Below are positions 1-6,519 of a stretch of 10,077 bases of DNA, piece after piece; position 1 is the first letter of the stretch, and every line of letters begins with the position of its first letter. Where the stretch lies: the NCBI GenBank assembly GCA_009702645.1, contig WLHO01000019.1:1-10077 (forward strand). Direction: 5' to 3'. This stretch comes from Actinomycetota bacterium (GTDB taxonomy: Bacteria; Actinomycetota; Actinomycetes; Actinomycetales; Microbacteriaceae). The notes beneath the pieces were generated by a model. That model saw only the letters and a list, made by a program, of their open reading frames with translations, was not told the origin of the DNA and made no database searches. The position numbers and the translations under genes were made by a program.

Positions 1-12
1 CCGAGAAACGCT

Positions 13-198
13 TTGACTCAACTAATTGCCTCTCTCGAGAAGCACTTTGAAGCTGCTAGCTCAAAACGCGGCGAAGAAGACTCAAGCGGCGAGCAGGCCT
101 ACTACCAACTCGAGGATGCGTTTCTCAATTACGAAGAAGCGATCAGTTCCGAGTTAGGTGAATTTCTACCTTTTACTTTGGCTGAAGACGATCAGTGA
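13..198 (+). CDS. Short acidic conserved-type hypothetical protein, possibly 5'-truncated by the window edge
   Basis: I do not recognise this protein and assign no function. The visible reading frame encodes 61 residues from a TTG at 13, but the frame is open back to base 1, so the true start may lie outside the window. It is rich in Glu and Asp, has no membrane segment or signal peptide, and looks helical, with the patterns GEQAYYQLEDAFLNYEEA and SSELGEFLPF. It is probably real: its stop overlaps the uppP start by 4 bp (GTGA at 195-198), an arrangement typical of translationally coupled actinobacterial genes. A GAGAAA just before the TTG could serve as a weak ribosome binding site. Its position suggests co-transcription with uppP, which says little about its role. 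Confidence 0.6.
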   Translation: MTQLIASLEKHFEAASSKRGEEDSSGEQAYYQLEDAFLNYEEAISSELGEFLPFTLAEDDQ

Positions 199-1028
199 GT
201 TTTTTTGAAGCCCTAATCCTTGGTCTTGTTCAGGGTCTTACGGAGTTCTTACCAATATCTTCTTCTGCTCATGTGCAAATTGCACAGCAGCTGATGAATC
301 TCTCCGAACTTTCTAAACCTCAGCTAACAGCCTTTATCGCAACTATTCAGTTAGGTACTGAGTTGGCTGTGGTTGCATACTTTATAAAGGACATTGGTCG
401 AATAGGTTCTTCTTGGTTGCGCTGGAGCGCTAATCCAAAGTCAAAAATGACAAGTGATACAAAACTGGGTTGGCTAATCATTATAGGAACACTGCCAGTT
501 GTGATTCTTGGCCTGGCATTTCGGGACTTCATCGAAAATGATGTCCGAAACCTTTGGGTTATCGCATACATGTTAATTGGCTTCGGTTTGTTGCTCGGCG
601 TTGCCGACTTGCTAGGCAAGAGACAAAAGACGATCAAAGACTTGAGCTACTCCCACGGCGTGATGTTTGGTATTGGGCAGGCACTTGCTCTGATTCCAGG
701 AGTTTCGCGTTCAGGTGGAACAATCACTGTTGGTTTGATGCTTGGCTACACCAGAGAAGCGGCGGCTCGATATAGCTTCCTACTTGCCATACCGGCCGTA
801 CTCGGTTCTGGTTTGTTCCAGTTCTTTTCTTCAGTCGGCGATCTGGATCAACAGCTACTTACAGCCACGATTGTCGCAACTATTGTGTCTGGTGTGGTTG
901 GACTGAGTGTCATCCACTACCTATTGAAATACCTTCAGAAGGGCTCTTTCTTGCCTTTTGTTATTTGGCGCGTTCTGGTTGGTAGCTGGCTGCTGGTGAT
1001 GCTTTCAACCGGTTCAATAGTTGCCTAG
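195..1028 (+). CDS. uppP: Undecaprenyl-diphosphatase UppP (BacA family)
   Basis: Integral membrane phosphatase that converts undecaprenyl diphosphate to undecaprenyl phosphate, recycling the lipid carrier for peptidoglycan and other wall polymers. It is also linked to bacitracin resistance. The 277-residue length is normal for the family. Both family signature regions are present: the N-terminal QGLTE (13-17) followed by FLPISSSAH (18-26), and PGVSRSGGT at 168-176, which together form the active site. Several hydrophobic segments fit the polytopic BacA fold (about 48-64, 92-108, 120-140, 192-212, 223-245 and 255-273). The GTG start at 195 gives the canonical N-terminus right before the signature and overlaps the preceding stop by 4 bp, so translation is probably coupled. 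Downstream it converges on the PAC2-family gene, with overlapping stop codons and no visible terminator hairpin. Confidence 0.97.
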   Translation: MSFFEALILGLVQGLTEFLPISSSAHVQIAQQLMNLSELSKPQLTAFIATIQLGTELAVVAYFIKDIGRIGSSWLRWSANPKSKMTSDTKLGWLIIIGTLPVVILGLAFRDFIENDVRNLWVIAYMLIGFGLLLGVADLLGKRQKTIKDLSYSHGVMFGIGQALALIPGVSRSGGTITVGLMLGYTREAAARYSFLLAIPAVLGSGLFQFFSSVGDLDQQLLTATIVATIVSGVVGLSVIHYLLKYLQKGSFLPFVIWRVLVGSWLLVMLSTGSIVA

Positions 1029-1876
1029 TTCTCGGGTGGTTTTTCTTCCGATTGCAAGAACTTCTCTAGTTCCCGCGCGATAGCTTCGCCGGACGCTGCC
1101 TCTGATTCAAATTCGTCCCGGTTTTTCTCTAACTGTTGGATGTAGCCGGCCATTTCCTCATCGTTTTCTGCAATCTCATCGATGCCACGTTCCCACTCAA
1201 AAGCTTGGTCAGCAAGATCGCCTTGAGAGAAACTAACTCCAAGCATTTTCTCGAGCTCGGCCATTAGAGCAAGGGTTGCTTTAGGGGAAGGCGAGTTGTG
1301 TACGTAATGAGGTACCGCGGCCCATAGAGCCATGGTCGGGATACCAATTTCCTCTAGAGCGATACCGAGCGTTGACAGAATTCCAACTGGGCCTTCATAG
1401 CTGCTTCTCTCAATGTTCATTGCTGATCGAACAGCCTCATTCTGGCTTGTCGCGTTCACTGTAATTGGTCTGGTGTGCGGTGTGTCAGCCAACATTCCGC
1501 CAAGGAATATCACGGCATCGATTTCCCGATCTTCTATCATTTCGAGAATCTCGGAGGTAAATGCTTTCCATCTTCGCGCGGGCTCTGTTCCGATAAGAAC
1601 GCTAAACCTAGATAAGGCAGGGTCCTTCTCGGTTGAGATCATGAAGCTGGTTCCTGGCCAGGTAAGTTCGCGATTACCGGCTTCATCAAAAGATACGGAG
1701 GGGCGAGTGAACTGGAAATCGTAATAATCTTCTGCATCGACTTCAGCTGCCACTTGACATTGCAGAGCTTCGCTTATGAGCTTCGCCGCTTGAGATGCTG
1801 ACTCGGCTGCATCGTTCCAGCCTTCGAATGCACAGATAAGCACTCTTCCGCCAAAAATACTGTCCCGGCTAGTCAC
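1025..1876 (-). CDS. PAC2-family protein (proteasome assembly chaperone 2-like)
   Basis: The 283-residue protein has the N-terminal pattern of the actinobacterial PAC2 family (RVLICAFEGWNDAAESAS at 11-28), a central alpha/beta region with FLGGMLADTPHTRP and GPVGILSTLG, and a charged helical C-terminal tail (about 230-283) ending in a GEAIARELEKFL-type segment common in these proteins. The family is named after a eukaryotic proteasome assembly chaperone. In bacteria its function is not established, and it also occurs where no 20S proteasome is present. The GTG start at 1876 is the only reasonable one, since the next Met is near residue 78. A weak AAAGGG lies about 14 bases upstream. It is the only minus-strand gene here: divergent from the HAD gene across 85 bp and convergent with uppP over 4 bp. 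Annotated relatives often carry it near trmI and the proteasome locus. Confidence 0.9.
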   Translation of the reverse strand: MTSRDSIFGGRVLICAFEGWNDAAESASQAAKLISEALQCQVAAEVDAEDYYDFQFTRPSVSFDEAGNRELTWPGTSFMISTEKDPALSRFSVLIGTEPARRWKAFTSEILEMIEDREIDAVIFLGGMLADTPHTRPITVNATSQNEAVRSAMNIERSSYEGPVGILSTLGIALEEIGIPTMALWAAVPHYVHNSPSPKATLALMAELEKMLGVSFSQGDLADQAFEWERGIDEIAENDEEMAGYIQQLEKNRDEFESEAASGEAIARELEKFLQSEEKPPEN

Positions 1877-1946
1877 TTTTTGAAATCTTGCCCTTTGTTT
1901 GCTTACTGGATTGCGATGGTTTAACTGTAAGGCTAAAAGCCAAAGC

Positions 1947-1952
1947 TAGACT
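1947..1952 (+). promoter_or_regulatory. Candidate -10 element for a leaderless HAD-trmI transcript
   Basis: TAGACT fits the TANNNT -10 consensus of actinobacterial housekeeping promoters. It ends 9 bases before the ATG at 1962, so transcription would begin at or within a few bases of the start codon (A at 1959 or 1962). No purine-rich ribosome binding site precedes that ATG, which supports a leaderless mRNA. No convincing -35 box lies 16-18 bases upstream. The 85-bp gap must also hold the promoter for the divergent PAC2 gene. A TACAGT on the minus strand (1929-1924) is a weak -10 candidate for it. Confidence 0.42.
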
Positions 1953-1961
1953 TCAACCATC

Positions 1962-2621
1962 ATGATTTTCAAGCAACTTCCAGCCGCCGTACTCTGGGAC
2001 ATGGACGGCACTCTCATTGACTCAGAGCCCTATTGGATGAGAAGTGAAGGGGATTTTGCTGCCGCAAATAACAGCACCTGGACTGTTCAAGATGGCTTGA
2101 GCCTGGTGGGAATGTCGCTTTATGATTCCTCAAAAATCATCAAAGACAAGGTTGGATCAGAACTTGATCCCGAGCAGATTGTTCAGCATCTAACCGACGG
2201 GGTAGCTGCACAGCTAAAGCAAGAGATTCTGTGGAGACCGGGAGCAAGAGAGCTTTTGCTGCTGCTTCGTAAGAAGAAAGTAAAAACCGCCCTTGTCACT
2301 ATGTCTATGCGTCGCATGGCCACGCAGGTTGTTGATGCGATTGGATTTGATTGCTTTGACGTCATTGTCGCAGGCGATGATGTTCGCCAAGGTAAACCCC
2401 ATCCTGAGCCTTACCTAAAAGCAGCTGAGCTTCTTGGAGTAAAGGCCGAGGACTGTGTTGCGTTTGAAGATTCTCTAACTGGACTTAGATCTGCTGAAGC
2501 TGCAGGAACAAAAGCAGTTGGAATCAAAAACATCGTTGAAATCCCGTCCCAACCAGGAAGAATTCTTTGGCCAACCCTTGAGGGTGTGGGGATGTCGAAT
2601 CTTCGGGGCTTATTCAAATGA
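1962..2621 (+). CDS. HAD-superfamily hydrolase, beta-phosphoglucomutase/phosphatase-like
   Basis: A cytoplasmic Mg-dependent phosphohydrolase of the haloacid dehalogenase superfamily, subfamily with a helical cap after motif I. All four motifs are visible: DMDGT at 13-17 with nucleophile D13 and acid/base D15, T113 in the VTMS segment, K145 in QGKPHPEPYL, and E169-D170 in FEDSLTG. The cap domain lies at about 20-90. At 219 residues it has normal length for sugar-phosphate or phosphoglycolate-type phosphatases, but the sequence does not reveal the substrate. In related actinobacteria a HAD gene often sits just upstream of trmI, as here, where its TGA overlaps the trmI ATG (ATGA, 2618-2621). 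It begins the long plus-strand gene run and may be translated from a leaderless mRNA. Confidence 0.93.
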   Translation: MIFKQLPAAVLWDMDGTLIDSEPYWMRSEGDFAAANNSTWTVQDGLSLVGMSLYDSSKIIKDKVGSELDPEQIVQHLTDGVAAQLKQEILWRPGARELLLLLRKKKVKTALVTMSMRRMATQVVDAIGFDCFDVIVAGDDVRQGKPHPEPYLKAAELLGVKAEDCVAFEDSLTGLRSAEAAGTKAVGIKNIVEIPSQPGRILWPTLEGVGMSNLRGLFK

Positions 2622-3565
2622 CCAAGAGATCTCACTTATTCAAAGCTGGTGACAAAGTCCAGCTCACAGGACCAAAAGGGCGACTGAACACCATCACGCT
2701 GGTCAAAGGCGGAGCTTTTGGAACCCATCGAGGGGATCTAAAGCACGATGACATCATTGGCAAAGCCGATGGATCAGTTGTCGCGAATCAGAACGGCGTT
2801 GAGTATCTTGCCTTGAAACCACTGCTGAATGACTTTGTTCTATCGATGCCTCGCGGAGCGGCGATTATTTACCCAAAGGATGCGGCGCAGATTCTTGTAG
2901 AAGGCGACATCTTTCCAGGAGCCGTTGTTGTCGAAGCTGGCGTTGGCTCGGGAGCGTTGAGCATGTACCTTCTTCGTGCCATTGGAGAAAACGGAGAGCT
3001 GCATTCGTTTGAGCGCCGATCAGAGTTCGCTGAAATTGCAGCAGGTAATGTAAAGAGCCAAACCGGCTCGAACCCAAAGAACTGGAAGATTCACTTAGGT
3101 GATCTCCAGGAACAGCTCCCAAAGAAACTCAAGCCCCAGAGTGTAGATCGCGTTGTGCTGGACATGCTCGCGCCGTGGGAGTGTATCGATGAGTGCGCCA
3201 ATGCACTTGCCCCTGGCGGATTGATCATCGTTTACGTTGCCACCGTGACGCAGCTATCAAGAGTCGTAGAGGACCTTCGTTCTACTAGATTGTTCACCGA
3301 ACCTAACGCTTTCGAGTCTCTTGTTAGACCTTGGCACCTACAGGGCTTGGCAGTAAGGCCAGAGCACCGCATGATCGGCCACACGGGATTTTTGTTGACT
3401 GCCCGACGTCTGGCGCCCGGGGCAGTGCTTCCTCAATTCAAGTCCAAGGTGAAATCCACTGAGTATAAAGATGAGGACGTACTGGCCTGGAATCCTGACG
3501 GGCTGGGAGAGCGAAAGGTATCTGAAAAGAAGCTTCGCAAGACTGTACGAAAGGCTACTTCCTAA
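2618..3565 (+). CDS. trmI: tRNA (adenine(58)-N1)-methyltransferase TrmI
   Basis: S-adenosylmethionine-dependent enzyme that makes m1A58 in the T-loop of tRNAs; family members act as homotetramers. The N-terminal region (1-65) is the small beta domain typical of TrmI (FKAGDKVQLTGPKG). The SAM-binding motif EAGVGSGALS is at 106-115, followed by the acidic strand-end HSFERR (129-134). The catalytic-region motif LDMLAPWE is at 181-188, and the family-typical RPEHRMIGHTGFL at about 247-259. At 315 residues it is somewhat longer than the mycobacterial homologue (Rv2118c, about 280). The extra length is a basic C-terminal tail (KVSEKKLRKTVRKATS) that could help bind tRNA. The ATG overlaps the HAD stop by 4 bp. 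In many actinobacteria the proteasome ATPase gene follows soon after; here the FKBP gene follows after 6 bp. Confidence 0.95.
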   Translation: MTKRSHLFKAGDKVQLTGPKGRLNTITLVKGGAFGTHRGDLKHDDIIGKADGSVVANQNGVEYLALKPLLNDFVLSMPRGAAIIYPKDAAQILVEGDIFPGAVVVEAGVGSGALSMYLLRAIGENGELHSFERRSEFAEIAAGNVKSQTGSNPKNWKIHLGDLQEQLPKKLKPQSVDRVVLDMLAPWECIDECANALAPGGLIIVYVATVTQLSRVVEDLRSTRLFTEPNAFESLVRPWHLQGLAVRPEHRMIGHTGFLLTARRLAPGAVLPQFKSKVKSTEYKDEDVLAWNPDGLGERKVSEKKLRKTVRKATS

Positions 3566-3571
3566 CGGTTA

Positions 3572-4573
3572 GTGGGATTTCCATCCTGGCGAGTAAACTT
3601 GAGCTCAATCTCAACTAGAAAGTTGCTTCTCTTGCAAAAATCCGTCCTTGTTCTTTCCAGCATTCTTTTGACTGCGTCTTTGACTTCTTGTGCCCCGGCG
3701 CAAGATCTCGCATGCGCTCAGTTCACCGGTGGAGAGCAGGTTGATTCCATCAGCGTCTCCGAGACTCTTGGAGAGCAACCAGTGGTTAGTTTTCCATCTC
3801 CACTAAACGCTGAAGCAGTACAAGCACGCGTAGTAGTTCAAGGAGACGGTCCTGTCTTCACTGGCCGAAATTTGGTTGAATTTGAATTCGCTGGATACAA
3901 CGGAGGAAGCGGACAGCTGATTCAACAATCCAGCTTTGACGGCATTGAGACCCCATCAGGGTTTTTTGGACCGGGACAAGTTCCAAATTTCTGTGACGCA
4001 CTGGCTGGAGCCAAAGAAGGTTCTCGAGTGGTCGCAATTCTTCCACCTGACCAGGCACATAACGGAGAAGGAGTGCCAGCCCTTGGTGTTGGTCCAGCTG
4101 ATTCATTCATCTTCGTTATTGATCTGAAGCGAGTGTTTATGGAGAAGGCAACCGGAGCAGCTGTTGCGCCTGAAGCTGGTTTTCCAAGTGTTGTGACAAC
4201 ACCAGAAGGTATCCCTGGAGTCACAATTCCAAGTTCACCAGCACCAACTGAACTTAAAGTTGCCCAACTTATTCGAGGCGAAGGCGAACCTGTTGAAAAG
4301 GGTCAACTTGTGACTATGCACTACAGCGGATTTGTTTGGGATAGCTCGGAAAAATTCGATTCAAGCTGGGATTCTGGCCAACCAGCGCAGTTCCAAATGC
4401 AAGATGGAGCCTTGATTGAAGGGTTCCTATCCGCGGTTGTTGGTCAGCCTGTTGGATCTCAGATCATTGCAGTCATACCGCCGGCTCTTGGCTACGGCGA
4501 TGCTGGAGCAGGAACAATTCCTCCTGGAGCAACCTTGGTGTTTGTTATCGACATTCTAGGAACCAGCAACTAA
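3572..4573 (+). CDS. FKBP-type peptidyl-prolyl cis-trans isomerase lipoprotein with tandem FKBP-like domains
   Basis: Predicted membrane-anchored foldase acting outside the cytoplasmic membrane. A signal sequence with a hydrophobic core (about 24-38) ends in the lipobox LTSC, so C40 would be lipidated. The C-terminal domain (about 228-330) is a complete FKBP: Y251, F262-D263, F274, I282, Y308 and F324 match known active-site positions, and F285 replaces the tryptophan at the pocket floor of FKBP12. An upstream segment (about 85-188) resembles a second, degenerate FKBP fold (EFEFAGYN, SFDG, FIFVIDL), with a Pro/Thr-rich linker at about 200-226. C48 and C141 could form a disulfide. The GTG start at 3572 has no clear ribosome binding site. 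TTG at 3599 (preceded by GGCGAG) or at 3632 (giving a 19-residue signal before the Cys) are alternatives. It lies 6 bp after trmI and 5 bp before pafB. Confidence 0.9.
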   Translation: MGFPSWRVNLSSISTRKLLLLQKSVLVLSSILLTASLTSCAPAQDLACAQFTGGEQVDSISVSETLGEQPVVSFPSPLNAEAVQARVVVQGDGPVFTGRNLVEFEFAGYNGGSGQLIQQSSFDGIETPSGFFGPGQVPNFCDALAGAKEGSRVVAILPPDQAHNGEGVPALGVGPADSFIFVIDLKRVFMEKATGAAVAPEAGFPSVVTTPEGIPGVTIPSSPAPTELKVAQLIRGEGEPVEKGQLVTMHYSGFVWDSSEKFDSSWDSGQPAQFQMQDGALIEGFLSAVVGQPVGSQIIAVIPPALGYGDAGAGTIPPGATLVFVIDILGTSN

Positions 4574-4578
4574 CGAAA

Positions 4579-5547
4579 ATGCCAGAAAAGATTGATCTAT
4601 CGGAGCGGTTGTTCAATCTGACTTGTGCGCTTCTCGTGGCAGGAAACGGTCTATCCAAATCTGAGATTTTTGCCACCGTTCAGGGCTACAAGGAAATTTA
4701 TGTTCCTGGCGGCGATGCAACGGCAATCAGTCGCATGTTCGAACGAGACAAGACACTGCTCACTCGAGCGGGCATTTTGTGGCGGTCATTCATTCCAAAA
4801 GAAGCCATGGAAGACAATCAAGAGTTTCGCTATTTGATTGCTAACGAAGATTTTGTGTGGCCTAAAGGGCTAAAGCTAACCTCCAAGCAGGTCGCGCTTT
4901 TGAATCTTGCAGCTCAGGTTTGGGCTAAAGCCTCACTTTCTTCGGATGCGAATCGTGCAATTCACCGGATTCGTGCGATGGGAGAGATTGCCGATGGTAG
5001 CTCTCTTATTGGAATAGCGCCTCGGATTCGAACCCACGAGCTTTCCTTCTTGCCATTGTCAACTGCAATTGAATCCTGTTCGAGAGTTTCCTTCGACTAT
5101 CAAAAGCCAGGAGAATCGCAAGTTTCGGTTAGAAACATCGAACCCTGGTCGTTGCAGAACATAGGCGGTCAATGGCTTGTAGTCGGTTACGATTTGGATC
5201 GAGAAGAGCCTAGGAATTTCCTGCTGAAGCGCATTGTCTCTGAGGTCGACATACAGGATGTCACCTTTGACCCTCCCGCCAAGACTGAAGTCACTAATGC
5301 ACTTCAGGAACTAGAGGCTCACAAACAATCTCAAAGCGCAAAGTTAAAAGTTTCACCATCTAGTGCAGCTTGGTTTCACTTTGATTTAGCTCCGTCGCAA
5401 GAGGTGTTTGAGACTAACTACATGGACCTTTACTTGTTTGCCGAGGAACTCATGGAATTTGCAGACGAGATTGAAGTTCTTGAGCCAATGGAACTTGCGG
5501 AATTGATGAAAGCAACCTTGCAAAAGGTAAGTGATGATCATGCCTAA
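4579..5547 (+). CDS. pafB: PafB, WYL-domain transcriptional regulator
   Basis: Subunit of the PafBC regulator, which in mycobacteria activates the LexA/RecA-independent DNA-damage response; its WYL domains are thought to sense single-stranded DNA. The 322-residue protein has a winged helix-turn-helix at about 8-70 (LSKSEIF, AISRMFERDKTLL), a WYL domain at about 160-225, and a C-terminal WCX-type domain at about 250-320. The WYL core reads GGQWLVVGYDLD followed by NFLLKRI, so the W-Y-L triad is W199-L200-V201 here. The next gene encodes a related protein of the same architecture, which fixes the identity as the pafB-pafC pair. The ATG at 4579 lies 5 bp after the FKBP gene without a well-spaced ribosome binding site. 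Despite the name (proteasome accessory factor), PafBC is not part of the degradation machinery. Confidence 0.94.
   Translation: MPEKIDLSERLFNLTCALLVAGNGLSKSEIFATVQGYKEIYVPGGDATAISRMFERDKTLLTRAGILWRSFIPKEAMEDNQEFRYLIANEDFVWPKGLKLTSKQVALLNLAAQVWAKASLSSDANRAIHRIRAMGEIADGSSLIGIAPRIRTHELSFLPLSTAIESCSRVSFDYQKPGESQVSVRNIEPWSLQNIGGQWLVVGYDLDREEPRNFLLKRIVSEVDIQDVTFDPPAKTEVTNALQELEAHKQSQSAKLKVSPSSAAWFHFDLAPSQEVFETNYMDLYLFAEELMEFADEIEVLEPMELAELMKATLQKVSDDHA
5522..5527 (+). promoter_or_regulatory. Ribosome binding site inside the pafB 3' end that selects the pafC start
   Basis: AAAAGG lies within the last codons of pafB. Three in-frame pafC starts follow: GTG 5531, ATG 5534 and ATG 5540. The spacing from the AGG is 3, 6 and 12 bases respectively. 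ATG 5534 has the most usual spacing and is preferred. Confidence 0.5.
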
Positions 5548-6508
5548 AAGCGCAAGTCTCAGCGGAGCTGATCGCTATAACTTTATGCTCGCGCTTACTG
5601 GGTACCTGATAAGCCATCGGCAGCAACCGCTTTCCGAACTGGCAAAGCACTTTCAGGTTTCCGAGAAAGAGATCAAATCCGCCGTGGTGACGATTTCGCT
5701 GTCAGGTGTGGGCATGTATCGGCCAGATGAACTTTTCTTTTTAGACTACGACTTACTCGAAGAAGACATTGTTGATTTAAGCTTTGCCCCCACCTTAGAA
5801 GCAGTGCCAAGGCTTTCCACTCGGCAAGCTGCTGCTATTGCAAGTGGCTTGGCATACCTTGTTGATTTGGTGGAGCCGCAAGACCAGGTACACATCAATG
5901 AGCTACTCGAGATTCTTGGAAAGGGAGCTCTCAGCACCAAGGAGTTGCCGTTTATGGTTCAACCAACTCGCGGCGATGGTGACTTGGCTCTTGTGCGCCA
6001 GGCAGTTGCCGAATCAAGAGCCTTAGTTTGCTCTTACATCAATTCCTCCGGGGAAGTGTCCAATCGCGAAATTGAACCACAGCTTCTGGAGTCAAGAGAA
6101 TCAAATTGGTTTGTTAGAGGCTTTTGCCGAACCAACAAAGAGTCAAGGGTGTTTCGCCTGGATCGAATGAGGGAAATTAAACTGCTAGAAACTTTCGAAG
6201 AGAGAACAGTTTCATCTGGCGATGGCTCTGAAATCTATCAGGTGCGTGAAACCGATACCGAAGTGTTGTTCGAAGTTGAACCCGAAGCTTTTGGCTTGAT
6301 AGCTGATTACAAACCGGAGCATGAAATTTCTGGAAATAGTGCTGTTCAAGTAAAGATTGCAATTGGAGAGCTTGAAACCTTGGGCCGAATTGTTTCCAGG
6401 TATAGCGGCAAAGTCAGAGTTCTTGCCCCGGAATCGGCCCGCAAAGCAGTGAGGGATTTTGCCCAACGTGCACTCGGGCATCACAAGCCAGAGCCTCAGG
6501 CGGAGTAG
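5534..6508 (+). CDS. pafC: PafC, WYL-domain transcriptional regulator
   Basis: Partner of PafB in the DNA-damage-responsive activator. The 324 residues follow the same plan: helix-turn-helix at about 15-65 (PLSELAKHFQVSEKEIKSAV), linker region at about 92-135, WYL domain at about 150-220, and C-terminal WCX-type domain at about 240-315. The WYL core is NWFVRGFC followed by RVFRLDRM, giving W192-F193-V194 in place of W-Y-L. The helix-turn-helix is more diverged than in PafB, as is usual for PafC. The gene overlaps pafB by 14 bp (17 bp if the GTG at 5531 is used), so the two subunits are probably made by coupled translation, which suits an obligate heterodimer. The small membrane protein and tatA follow within 11 and 18 bp gaps, so all of these may share one transcript. 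Confidence 0.93.
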   Translation: MIMPKSASLSGADRYNFMLALTGYLISHRQQPLSELAKHFQVSEKEIKSAVVTISLSGVGMYRPDELFFLDYDLLEEDIVDLSFAPTLEAVPRLSTRQAAAIASGLAYLVDLVEPQDQVHINELLEILGKGALSTKELPFMVQPTRGDGDLALVRQAVAESRALVCSYINSSGEVSNREIEPQLLESRESNWFVRGFCRTNKESRVFRLDRMREIKLLETFEERTVSSGDGSEIYQVRETDTEVLFEVEPEAFGLIADYKPEHEISGNSAVQVKIAIGELETLGRIVSRYSGKVRVLAPESARKAVRDFAQRALGHHKPEPQAE

Positions 6509-6519
6509 GTTTTATAGAC

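Noticed and set aside
1008..1015. AACCGGTT palindrome before a short T-run at about 1039-1044 as a terminator of uppP
   Set aside because: The palindrome has no loop and is about 25 bases from the T-run; no stable hairpin connects to the T-run.
1058..1072. Inverted repeat GAACT-TCTCT-AGTTC near the uppP 3' end as a possible terminator
   Set aside because: The stem is only 5 bp, lies within the PAC2 coding sequence, and is not followed by a T-run in either direction.
2865..3122. 85-residue open frame on the minus strand opposite trmI
   Set aside because: It lies wholly within the strongly supported TrmI SAM-binding domain and shows no domain of its own.
4737..4744. GTTCGAAC palindrome resembling half of an actinobacterial LexA (SOS) box
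   Set aside because: It lies inside the pafB helix-turn-helix coding region, is not preceded by a promoter, and lacks the spaced TCGAAC...GTTCGA arrangement of a true box.
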